From Formivibrio citricus (GTDB taxonomy: Bacteria; Pseudomonadota; Gammaproteobacteria; Burkholderiales; Chitinibacteraceae), in the NCBI RefSeq assembly GCF_900115065.1, contig NZ_FOVE01000004.1, positions 62,001 through 126,000 on the forward strand: DNA of 64,000 nt, written 5' to 3'. This document shows, in pieces, positions 37,737-46,853 of the stretch. The notes beneath the pieces are model-generated. The model searched no databases. It was not told the origin of the DNA and saw nothing but the letters and a program-made list of their open reading frames with translations. Numbering within the stretch: position 1 is the stretch's first letter; every line of letters starts with the position of its first letter. Made by a program: the position numbers and the translations under genes.

Positions 37737-39020
37737 ATGAGCAACGTGATTGAATTGAAAGTCCCGGACATCGGCGGCCATGAAGGCGTCGATGTCATCG
37801 AAGTATCCGTCAAGGCCGGCGACCGCATCGAAGCCGAGCAAACGCTGATTACCCTGGAAACCGACAAGGCCACGATGGAAGTCCCGGCCACCGCAGCCGG
37901 CACCGTCAAGGAAGTCAAAATCAAGGTCGGCGACAAGGTATCGGAAGGCGCCGTTATCCTGCTGCTGGAATCCGGCGAAGCTACCGCCTCAGCACCGCAG
38001 GCTGCCGCCCCGGCAGCGGCTCCGGCACCTGTTGCTGCAGCGCCAGCACCGGCCCCTGTTGCGGCAGCCGCCCCGGCACCTGCGGCCACCCAAACCTACA
38101 AATACGCCCACGCCAGCCCATCGGTGCGTCATTTCGCCCGCGAAAAAGGCGTGGACATCAGCAAGGTCGTCGGCACCGGCCCCAAAGGCCGCATCCTGCG
38201 CGACGACGTGCTGAATTTCCTCAAGGGTGGCGCGCCCGTCGCTGCACCGGCAGCCGCCGCAGCAGCCCCTGCAGGCACAGGCGTCGGTCTCGATCTGCTG
38301 CCATGGCCCAAGGTCGATTTCGCCAAGTTCGGCCCGGTCGAAGTCCAGCCGCTGTCGCGCATCAAGAAGATTTCCGGCGCCAACCTGCATCGCAACTGGG
38401 TCATGATCCCGCACGTTACTTTCAACGACGATGCCGACATCACCGATCTGGAAGCCTTCCGCAAGGACATCAGCAAGGAATGGGAAAAGGAAGGCATCAA
38501 GCCCTCCCCGCTCGCCTTCATCATCAAGGCCGCAGTGGATGCGCTCAAGGCCTTCCCGGAGTTCAACGCCAGTCTCGACGGCGACAACCTGGTGCTGAAG
38601 AAGTACTACAACATCGGCTTTGCCGCAGATACGCCAAACGGCTTGGTCGTGCCGGTCATCAAGGACGCCGACAAGAAGGGCATCAAGCAGATCACCAGAG
38701 AACTGGGCGAGCTCTCCAAGCTGGCGCGTGACGGCAAGCTCAAGCCGACCGACATGCAGGGCGCCACCTTCACGATCTCCAGCCTCGGCGGCATCGGCGG
38801 CACTGGCTTCACACCGATCGTCAACGCGCCGGAAGTCGCGATCCTCGGCGTCTGCAAATCGCAGATCAAGCCGGTATGGAACGGCAAGGAATTCGCCCCG
38901 CGCCTGATGTGCCCGCTGTCGCTCTCCTTCGATCACCGCGTGATCGACGGCGCAGCCGGCGCGCGCTTCACCGTACATCTGGCGAAGCTGCTCGGCGATT
39001 TGCGTCGCCTGATTCTCTAA
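37737..39020 (+). CDS. aceF: Pyruvate dehydrogenase E2, dihydrolipoamide acetyltransferase
   Basis: AceF moves the acetyl group from lipoamide to CoA and forms the core of the complex. It has 427 residues: one lipoyl domain (1-75) with lipoyl lysine in [11 protein letters not shown], an alanine/proline linker, the subunit-binding domain ([20 protein letters not shown] and [11 protein letters not shown]), a second short linker, and the acyltransferase domain with catalytic [13 protein letters not shown] single lipoyl domain is fewer than the three of E. coli but common in other betaproteobacteria. Its first 14 residues ([14 protein letters not shown]) are identical to those of lpd downstream, a sign of domain duplication. 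Confidence 0.97.
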   Translation: MSNVIELKVPDIGGHEGVDVIEVSVKAGDRIEAEQTLITLETDKATMEVPATAAGTVKEVKIKVGDKVSEGAVILLLESGEATASAPQAAAPAAAPAPVAAAPAPAPVAAAAPAPAATQTYKYAHASPSVRHFAREKGVDISKVVGTGPKGRILRDDVLNFLKGGAPVAAPAAAAAAPAGTGVGLDLLPWPKVDFAKFGPVEVQPLSRIKKISGANLHRNWVMIPHVTFNDDADITDLEAFRKDISKEWEKEGIKPSPLAFIIKAAVDALKAFPEFNASLDGDNLVLKKYYNIGFAADTPNGLVVPVIKDADKKGIKQITRELGELSKLARDGKLKPTDMQGATFTISSLGGIGGTGFTPIVNAPEVAILGVCKSQIKPVWNGKEFAPRLMCPLSLSFDHRVIDGAAGARFTVHLAKLLGDLRRLIL

Positions 39021-39024
39021 TGGA

Positions 39025-39152
39025 GGGAAGGGTGAAGGGGGAAGAGAGAAGGGCAAAAACACTTACCCCCCACCCTTGCCGAAACAGGAAACCCTGGTAT
39101 ACGGGGTAAGCGAAAGCGGGGCTCCCCTTCCCCCTTCTCCCTTCCCCCTTCT
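39025..39152. repeat. Purine-rich long inverted repeat (aceF/lpd gap)
   Basis: The left arm at 39025-39053 is identical over 29 bases to 10305-10333. The right arm at about 39124-39152 (CCCCTTCCCCCTTCTCCCTT and on) is its imperfect complement. The loop is about 70 bases. It begins five bases after the aceF stop and ends just before the lpd ribosome site. Confidence 0.85.
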
Positions 39153-39172
39153 CTAAAAAGAAGGATTGAGCA

Positions 39173-40912
39173 ATGAGCAACGTGATTGAACTGAAAGTAC
39201 CGGACATCGGCGGGCACGATAACGTCGACATCATCGAAGTCTTCGTCAAGGTAGGCGACACCATCGCCATCGACGATTCGCTGATCACGCTGGAAACCGA
39301 CAAGGCCAGCATGGAAGTTCCGTCCACCGCCACCGGCGTGGTCAAGGAAATGAAGGTCAAGGTTGGTGACAAGATTTCCGAAGGCGGCACCATCCTGCTG
39401 CTGGAAATCGCCACCCAGGCATCCGAAGCCGCCCCGGCCCAGGCCAGCGCCGCGCCGGCCGCCGCCATCAGCGGCGACGTGATCGAATGCGATGTCATGG
39501 TACTGGGCGGTGGCCCCGGCGGCTATTCCGCAGCCTTCCGCTCCGCCGACCTGGGCATGAAGACCGTGCTGGTCGAACGCTACGGCACGCTCGGCGGCGT
39601 CTGTCTGAACGTCGGCTGCATTCCGTCCAAGGCCCTGCTGCACAACGCAGCCCTGATCGACGAAGTCTCCCACCTGGAAAAGAACGGCATCAAGTTCGGC
39701 AAGCCGGAAGTCGATATCGACGCCCTGCGCGGCTACAAGGAAAAGGTCATCGGCAAGCTCACCAGCGGGCTCGCCGGCATGGCCAAGATGCGCAACGTCG
39801 AATACGTGCGCGGCATCGGTCGCTTCCTCGACGCCAACCACCTCGAAGTACAGCTCACCACCGGCAAGAGCAAAGACCTCACCGGCAAGATCCAGATCAT
39901 CAAGTTCAAGCAGGCCATCATCGCCGCCGGTTCCTACGCCGTGAAGCTGCCGTTCATCCCGGACGATCCGCGCGTCATCGATTCGACCGGCGCACTGGAG
40001 CTCAAGAACGTGCCCAAGCGCATGCTGATCATCGGCGGCGGCATCATCGGTCTGGAAATGGGTACCGTGTACTCGACGCTCGGCGCACGCCTCGACGTGG
40101 TCGAACTCGCAGACGGCCTGATGCTCGGCGCCGACCGCGATCTGGTCAAGGTCTGGCAAAACTGGAACAAGCACCGTTTCGACAACATCATGCTGCAATC
40201 GAAGACCACCTCGATCGTACCGAAGGAAGACGGCGTCTGGGTCACCTTCGAAGGCCCGAACGTGCCGAAAGAGCCACAATGCTACGACATCGTGCTCTAC
40301 TCCACCGGCCGCGCGCCCAACGGCAAGAGCATCGGTGCGGAAAACGCCGGGATCAACGTCGACGAACGCGGCTTCATCCAGACCGACAAGCAACAGCGCA
40401 CCAACGTGCCGCACATCTTCGCCATCGGCGACATCATCGGCCAGCCGATGCTGGCGCACAAAGCGGTGCATGAAGCGCACATTGCTGCCGAAAATGCCGC
40501 CGGTCACGAAGCCTGGTTCGATGCCCGCGTGATTCCGGGTGTCGCCTACACCGACCCGGAAGTCGCATGGGTTGGCCTCACCGAAGACCAGGCCAAGAAG
40601 GACGGCATCGCCATCACCAAGGGCGTGTTCCCGTGGGCAGCATCGGGCCGCGCCATTGCCAACGGCCGTGACGAAGGCTTCACCAAGCTGATCTTCGATG
40701 CCGAAAACGGCCAGATTCTGGGCGGTGCCATCGTCGGCCCGCATGCCGGCGACATGATCGGCGAAATCTGCCTCGGCATTGAAATGGGCGCGGATGCCAT
40801 CGACATCGGCAAAACCATCCACCCGCACCCGACCATGGGCGAATCAATCGGCATGGCCGCCGAAGTCGCCAAGGGGGTGTGTACCGATCTGCCACCGCAA
40901 CGCAAGAAATAA
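39173..40912 (+). CDS. lpd: Dihydrolipoamide dehydrogenase with N-terminal lipoyl domain (E3)
   Basis: E3 reoxidises dihydrolipoamide using FAD and NAD+. The 579-residue protein carries an extra lipoyl domain (1-75; LETDKASMEVP with the modified lysine), an alanine-rich linker, then the flavoenzyme: FAD motif VLGGGPGGYSAAFRSADLG, redox disulfide GGVCLNVGCIPSKALL, NAD motif IIGGGIIGLEMGTVYSTLG, and the C-terminal HPHPTMGESI with the catalytic His-Glu pair. Lipoyl-bearing E3 is typical of betaproteobacterial pyruvate dehydrogenase operons. It is the last gene of aceE-aceF-lpd; a hairpin terminator follows. Confidence 0.97.
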   Translation: MSNVIELKVPDIGGHDNVDIIEVFVKVGDTIAIDDSLITLETDKASMEVPSTATGVVKEMKVKVGDKISEGGTILLLEIATQASEAAPAQASAAPAAAISGDVIECDVMVLGGGPGGYSAAFRSADLGMKTVLVERYGTLGGVCLNVGCIPSKALLHNAALIDEVSHLEKNGIKFGKPEVDIDALRGYKEKVIGKLTSGLAGMAKMRNVEYVRGIGRFLDANHLEVQLTTGKSKDLTGKIQIIKFKQAIIAAGSYAVKLPFIPDDPRVIDSTGALELKNVPKRMLIIGGGIIGLEMGTVYSTLGARLDVVELADGLMLGADRDLVKVWQNWNKHRFDNIMLQSKTTSIVPKEDGVWVTFEGPNVPKEPQCYDIVLYSTGRAPNGKSIGAENAGINVDERGFIQTDKQQRTNVPHIFAIGDIIGQPMLAHKAVHEAHIAAENAAGHEAWFDARVIPGVAYTDPEVAWVGLTEDQAKKDGIAITKGVFPWAASGRAIANGRDEGFTKLIFDAENGQILGGAIVGPHAGDMIGEICLGIEMGADAIDIGKTIHPHPTMGESIGMAAEVAKGVCTDLPPQRKK

Positions 40913-40926
40913 GCTTGCCTCACCCG

Positions 40927-40960
40927 ACACAAAGGCCGCGACTATTCGCGGCCTTTGTGT
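40927..40960 (+). terminator. Terminator hairpin after lpd
   Basis: A perfect 14 bp stem (ACACAAAGGCCGCG) with loop ACTATT, 15 bases after the lpd stop. The T run after it is weak, but the stem is long and marks the end of the operon. Confidence 0.7.
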
Positions 40961-41056
40961 TGGCGGCATGCAGCGCCCGAAGCGTGCCTTCCGGCCAATC
41001 CGTAGCTTTATTACAACAACAGACGTGTAAAAAAGCTTAAACACTTGCAACAAAAA

Positions 41057-41105
41057 GGTAAAAAAAGGATCCTCCTTACCGAGAAGGTCACCAGAAATGT
41101 TCTGG
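41057..41105 (+). promoter_or_regulatory. Structured leader of the first porin gene
   Basis: Two neighbouring inverted pairs lie shortly before the porin start: GGTAA with TTACC enclosing AAGGATCCTCCTT (41057-41079), and ACCAGAA-ATG-TTCTGGT (41089-41105). Together they suggest a folded 5' leader, as often found on porin mRNAs under post-transcriptional control. Function is inferred. Confidence 0.4.
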
Positions 41106-41149
41106 TAGATTTTCACAGACAACACACTCAACCTACAAAGGTATTAACC

Positions 41150-42217
41150 ATGAAGAAAATCATTGCTCTGGCAGTTGCCTCCGCATTCGTTGCTCCGGCA
41201 GTCATGGCCGAAGCCGTTATCTACGGCTCCCTGCGTCCGCACGTTGAATACTCCAAGATCACCGACAACAGCACCAACGACCTCACTAAAACCCGTCTGG
41301 TAGACGACGTTTCCCGTATCGGCTTCAAGGGCACCGACAAGCTGGACAACGGCCTGCAACTGTTCTGGCAAGTTGAAAACCGCATCCATATCGGCGCACC
41401 AAACAGCACAAGCGGCTTCAACTCGCGCGACTCGTTCGTCGGTGTACGCGGCAACTTCGGTGAAGTTTCCGTCGGCAAGATCTCCGACCTGACCGACGAT
41501 TTCGTTGGCATCCTGCCGGGTCTTGACTACTGGAACGGCGCCAATGCCAGCGCATATATTTTCGCCACACATGGCGACACCGCCCGCTTGCCGAACGCAG
41601 CCCTGTACTCGTCCCCGGTATTTTTCGGAGGCCTGCAAGCCAAGGCCCTGTATGACTTCGGCAAAAAGACCACCACAGCCAACTACCAAGGCTATCAGGG
41701 CGAGCTGACCTACAGCACAAAACTGTTCAAGGTTGGCGGCGTATACAAGCAAAACAATGACACCGCAAACAACGGTGATAGCGGCACCGCAACCCTCGGC
41801 GCCGAAAACTATTACAAATCCTACATCCTCGGTGCCAACATCACCCCCGTTGACGGCTTCGACATCTCCGTGATGTGGGATCGCAAGAAGACCCGCACCG
41901 CTGGTGTAGAAGCTCGCCAAGACGCTTGGGCCGTCGGCGCATCCTACCTGACCGGCAAGCACGGCATCGGCGTGCAGTACGCCAAGATGGGCGACATCAA
42001 GAACGGTAGCGGCACCTCCTCTTCGGATACCGGCGCCTACGCTTTGGTTGCCCAGTACAAGTACAGCCTGAGCAAGCAAACGACCGCCATTGCCGCAATC
42101 GGCCGCACCCGTAACGACAACAACGCCGCATTCAGCATGCATAGCGATTCGCTTGCTACCATCGGCAACGGCGCGAAGATCACCACGATCTCCGCGGGCG
42201 TACGCACCGATTTCTGA
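41150..42217 (+). CDS. Gram-negative general porin (first of tandem pair)
   Basis: A 355-residue outer-membrane beta-barrel for diffusion of small solutes. The signal peptide MKKIIALAVASAFVAPAVMA is cleaved before EAVIYGSLRP. Mature strands alternate hydrophobic residues. RIGFKGTDKLDNGLQLFWQV and GLQAKALYDFGKK are Porin_4 family features. The C-terminus ends in phenylalanine (VRTDF), the outer-membrane insertion signal. The ATG at 41150 follows AAAGGTATT; the upstream open frame is leader. The next gene is a close paralogue with nearly the same signal peptide, so the pair arose by duplication; loops differ, suggesting different pore properties. Confidence 0.93.
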   Translation: MKKIIALAVASAFVAPAVMAEAVIYGSLRPHVEYSKITDNSTNDLTKTRLVDDVSRIGFKGTDKLDNGLQLFWQVENRIHIGAPNSTSGFNSRDSFVGVRGNFGEVSVGKISDLTDDFVGILPGLDYWNGANASAYIFATHGDTARLPNAALYSSPVFFGGLQAKALYDFGKKTTTANYQGYQGELTYSTKLFKVGGVYKQNNDTANNGDSGTATLGAENYYKSYILGANITPVDGFDISVMWDRKKTRTAGVEARQDAWAVGASYLTGKHGIGVQYAKMGDIKNGSGTSSSDTGAYALVAQYKYSLSKQTTAIAAIGRTRNDNNAAFSMHSDSLATIGNGAKITTISAGVRTDF

Positions 42218-42245
42218 TCCTCACTCAGACCAGAAACACAACTCA

Positions 42246-42272
42246 AAAAGGGCGGAATTTCCGCCCTTTTTT
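42246..42272 (+). terminator. Rho-independent terminator of the first porin
   Basis: AAAAGGGCGG, loop AATTT, then CCGCCCTTTTTTT: a strong hairpin with a T run, 29 bases after the stop. It makes the two porins separate transcription units. Confidence 0.9.
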
Positions 42273-42717
42273 ATTCCTCATTAGCGCCACACCGCAGCAC
42301 AAAGAACCATCACGGAAAGACTCACTTCGGTTCATCCGTATTTATTTGAATAAACAGCCCTGAATTCATCCTGCCCGCCCTCCCAAGCAGAACCCGGAAG
42401 GCAACACCATATGCTGGGAGCTTGCCCCCCATGAACACCCTTCAAACAGATTCATGACAGGCAATTTATAGCCAATGGCCACACCTAAGCCTGCCCACAC
42501 ACCAGGCCAGCACGCAACGCCCCCTCCCTTCGCACTCTACACAAACAGGAACTGTGTACTTTTCCCAACACTTTCCCCCTGGAATCGCGCCTTCATTTGC
42601 AAGAAGCCTCAAGATTGCGGCATGCTACACCCAAGGCATCATTTGGCTTGCCATTTGATACCGAGAGGTAGATAACCCGCCAAAAGCGGCTCCCTTTAAA
42701 TATCGAGGATTAAACCC
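42273..42717. other. 445-base gap between the porins (promoter and leader of the second porin)
   Basis: No gene is seen. A perfect TTTATT-TG-AATAAA hairpin at 42341-42354 is a candidate regulator site. The last bases hold the ribosome site GAGG before the ATG at 42718. The long leader is a usual place for porin regulation, but I cannot assign specific binding sites. Confidence 0.5.
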
Positions 42718-43836
42718 ATGAAAAAAATCATTGCTCTGGCTGTTGCCTCTGCATTCGTTGCACCGGCCGTTATGGCCGAAGTTACCGTTTACGGCTCCAT
42801 GCGTCCGAACGTGGAACACACCCGCATCAGCGACACCACCAACGCTGACGTTAACAAGACCCAACTGATCGACAACTCGTCCCGTATCGGTTTCAAGGGC
42901 ACCGACAAGCTGGACAACGGCCTGCAACTGTTCTGGCAAGTTGAAAACCGTGTCCGTATCGGCACCGCCGACAACGCCAACACCACCAACGGCTTCAACT
43001 CCCGCGAATCTTTCGTTGGCCTGCGTGGCAACTTCGGTGAAGTGTTCGTTGGCAAGTCCTCCGACCTGACCGATAGCTTCAACGGCGAAGTTCTGCCGGG
43101 CCTGGCTTCCTGGAACACTGCCAGCCAAGATATGCGCAACTTCATCATTCGCGATACCGAGCGTCTGAACAACATCGCCCAGTACAACTCCCCGGTATTC
43201 CTCGGCGGCCTGCAAGCCAAGGCCCTGTATGACTTCGGCGCCAAGACTGGCGGCGTAACCGGCTACAACTACTACGGCTACCAAGCTCAGTTGGCTTACA
43301 AGAGCCAGATGTTCAACGTAGGCGGTATTTACAAGGAAAACAAGGATCTGTTCTCCTACAACACCAGCACCGCACAAAGCGGTACCGGTGCAGCTGCAGG
43401 CGCCGCCGCAGAAGATTACTACAAGAAGTTCATCCTGGGTGGCAACATCACCCCGATGGCTGGCTTTGACATCTCCGCTCAGTGGGTTCGCGAAAAGTCT
43501 TTCGACAAGTCCGCAAACAACGAAGTCAAGGTTGATTCTTGGGGCATTGGCGCTGCCTACACCACCGGCAAGCATGCCGTTGCATTGCAATACGCCAAGA
43601 TCAACGACTACAAGCTGAACGGTAACTCTGCTGCCGATACCGGCGCAAAAGCCTTTGGCGTTCAGTACAAGTATGCGCTGAGCAAGCAAACCTCCTTCTT
43701 GGCCACCGCAACTCGCCTGTCCAACGACAAGAACGCCACGTACTACCAAACTACTGGCTCCGCTCAGACCGTGGTTCAGGCTAACGCTGGCGCCAAGGTC
43801 ACTGCAATCTCCGCAGGCCTGCGCACCGACTTCTAA
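42718..43836 (+). CDS. Gram-negative general porin (second of tandem pair)
   Basis: The 372-residue outer-membrane porin shares its signal peptide MKKIIALAVASAFVAPAVMA exactly with the upstream porin, followed by EVTVYGSMRPNVEHTRI. The long block RIGFKGTDKLDNGLQLFWQV is common to both, and the C-terminal GLRTDF gives the terminal phenylalanine. Differences cluster in probable surface loops, for example an alanine-rich insert ([16 protein letters not shown]) and a longer loop after SFNGEVLPG. It has its own leader and terminator. DNA identity is high at both ends, so gene conversion between the copies is possible. Confidence 0.93.
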   Translation: MKKIIALAVASAFVAPAVMAEVTVYGSMRPNVEHTRISDTTNADVNKTQLIDNSSRIGFKGTDKLDNGLQLFWQVENRVRIGTADNANTTNGFNSRESFVGLRGNFGEVFVGKSSDLTDSFNGEVLPGLASWNTASQDMRNFIIRDTERLNNIAQYNSPVFLGGLQAKALYDFGAKTGGVTGYNYYGYQAQLAYKSQMFNVGGIYKENKDLFSYNTSTAQSGTGAAAGAAAEDYYKKFILGGNITPMAGFDISAQWVREKSFDKSANNEVKVDSWGIGAAYTTGKHAVALQYAKINDYKLNGNSAADTGAKAFGVQYKYALSKQTSFLATATRLSNDKNATYYQTTGSAQTVVQANAGAKVTAISAGLRTDF

Positions 43837-43866
43837 TCTGACTTGTTCAGTTTAGTTGCTTGATTA

Positions 43867-43898
43867 GAAGGGGCAGGATTTCCTGCCCCTTCTTTTTT
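43867..43898 (+). terminator. Rho-independent terminator of the second porin
   Basis: A perfect 12 bp stem (GAAGGGGCAGGA) with a TT loop and a run of six T, 30 bases after the stop. Confidence 0.92.
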
Positions 43899-44010
43899 GC
43901 CATTTCATCTCGCCATTCCCAGCCAAGACTTGCGCGTTTCCCGCGCAGATTCAATAATGTACCCTTTTCAAAAATAGTCGCGACTTCCGGTTCGCGACGG
44001 GAATTTGCCC

Positions 44011-44925
44011 ATGCGCCACTACCTGCAATTCAAGGATTTCTCGCGCGAGGAATACGATTACCTTTTTGAGCGTGCAGCCAAGATCAAGAAGATCGTCAAA
44101 TCCGGCCAGCTCTACCAGCCCCTGCCCGGCAAGGTCATGGGGATGATTTTCGAGAAATCGTCCACCCGCACCCGCGTATCCTTCGAAGCCGGCATGTATC
44201 AATTGGGTGGCCATGCCATGTTCCTGAATTCGGAAAGCACCCAGCTCGGGCGCGGTGAGCCGATTGAGGACATGGCCAAGGTCATGAGCCGCATGGTCGA
44301 TATCGTGATGATCCGCACCTTCGAGCAAAGCATCGTCGAACGTTTTGCCGAACACTCGCTGGTGCCACTCATCAACGGCCTAACCAACGAATACCACCCC
44401 TGCCAGATCATGGCTGACATCTTTACCTATGTTGAGCGCTTTGGCTCCATAGAAGGCAAGACCGTGGCCTGGATCGGCGATTCCAACAACGTTTCCCGCA
44501 CTTGGCTGCAAGCCGCCAAGGTGTTCGGCTTCAAGCTCAAGCTCGCCTGCCCCGCCGGTTACGACATGGTGGTACTGGATGGCCAGGAATACGGCCCGGA
44601 CATCTTCGAAACCTGCCGCGACCCGTATGTTGCCGTTGAAGGCGCCGACATCGTTACGACCGACGTTTCTGTCTCGATGGGTTTCGAGCGCGAAACCCTG
44701 CAGCGCAAGAAGGACTTCATCAATTACAAGGTCACAGAACAACTGATGAAGGCCGCCAAGCCGGAAGCCGTGTTCATGCACTGCCTGCCTGCGCATCGCG
44801 GCGAAGAGGTCGATCCGGAAGTCATCGACGGCCCGCAATCCATCGTCTGGGACGAAGCAGAAAACCGCATGCACGCCCAGAAGGCCGTGATCGAATATCT
44901 GTTGCTGGGTAAAATTACTGACTGA
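44011..44925 (+). CDS. argF: Ornithine carbamoyltransferase
   Basis: ArgF joins carbamoyl phosphate and ornithine to form citrulline in arginine synthesis. It has 304 residues with the carbamoyl-phosphate site FEKSSTRTRVSFE, the motif NEYHPCQIMADI, the ornithine loop DVSVSMGFE and the catalytic HCLPAHRGEEVDPEVIDGP. The ATG at 44011 is preferred to a TTG two codons before. A hairpin (GTCGCGA with TCGCGAC, 43977-43998) overlaps the ribosome-site region and might limit initiation; no ARG box is evident. The next step's gene, argG, follows after a 222-base gap holding two repeat elements. Confidence 0.97.
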   Translation: MRHYLQFKDFSREEYDYLFERAAKIKKIVKSGQLYQPLPGKVMGMIFEKSSTRTRVSFEAGMYQLGGHAMFLNSESTQLGRGEPIEDMAKVMSRMVDIVMIRTFEQSIVERFAEHSLVPLINGLTNEYHPCQIMADIFTYVERFGSIEGKTVAWIGDSNNVSRTWLQAAKVFGFKLKLACPAGYDMVVLDGQEYGPDIFETCRDPYVAVEGADIVTTDVSVSMGFERETLQRKKDFINYKVTEQLMKAAKPEAVFMHCLPAHRGEEVDPEVIDGPQSIVWDEAENRMHAQKAVIEYLLLGKITD

Positions 44926-44945
44926 TCTTTTCACCACAAGGTTTT

Positions 44946-45029
44946 GTAGGGTGCGCCATGCGCACCTCCCACCGGAAACCGGCTGGCGTGCTGACTGCGT
45001 TAATGCCGCGTGCGCGTGGCGCACCCTAC
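44946..45029. repeat. GTGCGC-type inverted repeat (argF/argG gap)
   Basis: GTAGGGTGCGCCA (44946-44958) pairs perfectly with 45017-45029. The left side also folds on itself (GTGCGC-CAT-GCGCAC, 44951-44965). A related fragment, GGTGCGCACGGTGCACCCTA, occurs after argG near 46434-46453. Confidence 0.75.
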
Positions 45030-45047
45030 TACTGATTACAAAATCTC

Positions 45048-45120
45048 ATCACAGAGACACAGAGTCGCAGAGAAATTCAGAACCGTTGTTTTTCTCCCCC
45101 TCTCTGTGACTCCGTGGTGA
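45048..45120. repeat. Dispersed inverted repeat, CACAGAG family (copy 3, argF/argG gap)
   Basis: The left arm at about 45048-45074 (CATCACAGAGACACAGAG) and the right arm at about 45098-45119 (CTCTGTGACTCCGTGGTG) are imperfect complements. It begins 18 bases after the GTGCGC element and ends 27 bases before the argG start. Confidence 0.7.
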
Positions 45121-45147
45121 ACAGCTTTTATATATAGGGAAACAAGC

Positions 45148-46368
45148 ATGAGCGACATCAAGCGTGTAGTGCTCGCCTACTCCGGCGGGCTGGATACTTC
45201 CGTGATCCTGAAATGGCTGCAAGACGAATACCAGGCCGAAGTCATCACCTTCACCGCCGACCTCGGCCAGGGCGAAGAACTGGAACCGGCACGCGCCAAA
45301 GCCCTGAAAGCCGGCATCAAGCCGGAAAACATCTTCATCGACGACTTGCGCGAAGAATTCGTGCGCGATTTCGTGTTCCCGATGTTCCGCGCCAACACGA
45401 TTTACGAAGGCGAATACCTGCTCGGCACATCGATTGCCCGCCCGCTGATCGCCAAGCGCCAGATCGAGATCACCAACCTGCGCGACGCCGAGGCGGTCTG
45501 CCACGGTGCCACCGGCAAGGGCAACGACCAGGTACGTTTTGAACTGGGCTATTACGGCCTGCGCCCGGACATCAAGGTCATCGCCCCGTGGCGCGAATGG
45601 GATCTGCTCTCGCGCGAGAAGCTGCTCGCCTACGCAGAGAAAAACGGCATCGCCGTGGAAATGAAGCACAAGCAAGGCGGCGCACCGTATTCCATGGACG
45701 CCAACCTGCTGCACATCTCCTACGAAGGTCGCCATCTGGAAAACCCGTCCAACGAGGCCGAAGAAGCCATGTGGCGCTGGACCGTCAGCCCGGAAGCCGC
45801 CCCCGATCAGGCCGAATACCTTGATCTGGAATTCGAGAAGGGTGATCTGGTTTCGATCAACGGTACCCCCATGGCTGCCCATGAACTGCTGGCCAAGCTC
45901 AACGAACTCGGCGGCAAGCACGGCATCGGCCGTCTGGATCTGGTAGAAAATCGCTACGTCGGCATGAAAAGCCGCGGCTGCTACGAAACCCCGGGCGGCA
46001 CGATCCTGCTCAAGGCTCACCGCGCCATCGAGTCGATCACGCTCGACCGCGAAGTTGCCCACCTCAAGGACGATCTGATGCCGCGCTACGCCAGCCTGAT
46101 CTACAACGGCTACTGGTGGGCACCGGAACGCAAGGCGCTGCAAACCCTGATCGACAACACTCAACAGACCGTCAACGGCTGGGTACGCCTGAAGCTCTAC
46201 AAAGGCAACGTCATCGTCGTCAGCCGCGACTCGAAGACCGATTCGCTGTTCGACATGAACATCGCCACGTTCGATGACGACGGCGGCGCCTACAACCAGG
46301 CCGATGCGGGCGGCTTCATCAAGCTCAACGCCCTGCGCATGCGCATTGCGTCGCGCCTGAAGAAATAA
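45148..46368 (+). CDS. argG: Argininosuccinate synthase
   Basis: ArgG condenses citrulline and aspartate with ATP. The 406-residue enzyme starts with the ATP pyrophosphatase loop [28 protein letters not shown], the signature [14 protein letters not shown], and [19 protein letters not shown] are all standard. Its product goes to argH, which is not in the window. It lies downstream of argF but behind two repeat elements, so co-transcription is plausible but unproven; a weak promoter could lie in the 27 bases before the start or within the repeat. Confidence 0.98.
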   Translation: MSDIKRVVLAYSGGLDTSVILKWLQDEYQAEVITFTADLGQGEELEPARAKALKAGIKPENIFIDDLREEFVRDFVFPMFRANTIYEGEYLLGTSIARPLIAKRQIEITNLRDAEAVCHGATGKGNDQVRFELGYYGLRPDIKVIAPWREWDLLSREKLLAYAEKNGIAVEMKHKQGGAPYSMDANLLHISYEGRHLENPSNEAEEAMWRWTVSPEAAPDQAEYLDLEFEKGDLVSINGTPMAAHELLAKLNELGGKHGIGRLDLVENRYVGMKSRGCYETPGGTILLKAHRAIESITLDREVAHLKDDLMPRYASLIYNGYWWAPERKALQTLIDNTQQTVNGWVRLKLYKGNVIVVSRDSKTDSLFDMNIATFDDDGGAYNQADAGGFIKLNALRMRIASRLKK

Positions 46369-46378
46369 TCGCTCTTCA

Positions 46379-46503
46379 CTCTCTCCCTCCAAGGGAGAGA
46401 GGGCTGGGGTGAGGGTATAGAGGAACTGAAACGGTGCGCACGGTGCACCCTACAACTTGCGAACTCCATACCCCACCCTGCCCTCCCCCTGAAATGGGGA
46501 GGG
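46379..46503. repeat. Two purine/pyrimidine hairpins after argG
   Basis: CTCTCTCCCT and AGGGAGAGAG (46379-46401) form a perfect 10 bp stem with a CCA loop. CCCTCCCC and GGGGAGGG (46481-46503) form a second, with GTGCGC repeat remnants between. No gene is present. The first may end argG transcription by structure, although it has no T run. Confidence 0.65.
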
Positions 46504-46527
46504 AACACAACCCATACAGGAACCCTC

Positions 46528-46839
46528 ATGAGCCAATTCGACAACGTTTCCGTTCTCAAGCAAGCCAATGTCTATTTCGACGGCAAGTGCATCTCCCACA
46601 CCGTCGTCTTCGGCAACGGCGAAAAGAAAACCGTAGGCGTAATCCTGCCGTCCAAACTCACGTTCAACACCGGCGCGCCGGAAATCATGGAAGGCATCGC
46701 AGGTTCCTGCAAAATCAAGCTTGCGGGCTGCGATGAAATTAAAGAATACAAGGCAGGGGAATCGTTCCACGTGCCGGGCAATTCAAGCTTCGAAATCGAA
46801 GTTACCGAGCCTTATCACTACGTCTGCCATTTTGCCTGA
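46528..46839 (+). CDS. ppnP: Pyrimidine/purine nucleoside phosphorylase PpnP
   Basis: A 103-residue cupin-like protein of the YaiE/DUF1255 family. E. coli PpnP phosphorolyses a broad set of nucleosides to free base and ribose-1-phosphate. Conserved pieces are [40 protein letters not shown], and the C-terminal [17 protein letters not shown], which forms the beta-barrel core. The ATG at 46528 is the only sensible start. The gene after it (46854) has a much lower GC content, so ppnP marks the boundary of native-looking sequence. Confidence 0.94.
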   Translation: MSQFDNVSVLKQANVYFDGKCISHTVVFGNGEKKTVGVILPSKLTFNTGAPEIMEGIAGSCKIKLAGCDEIKEYKAGESFHVPGNSSFEIEVTEPYHYVCHFA

Positions 46840-46853
46840 ACCCCAATCTTTGC

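Noticed and set aside
37981-38095. Alanine/proline-rich DNA repeats in aceF as a mobile repeat
   Set aside because: This is the usual flexible linker after the lipoyl domain and needs no other explanation.
43930-44010. ARG box in front of argF
   Set aside because: No pair of ARG-box-like palindromes was found; only a GC-rich hairpin overlaps the region.
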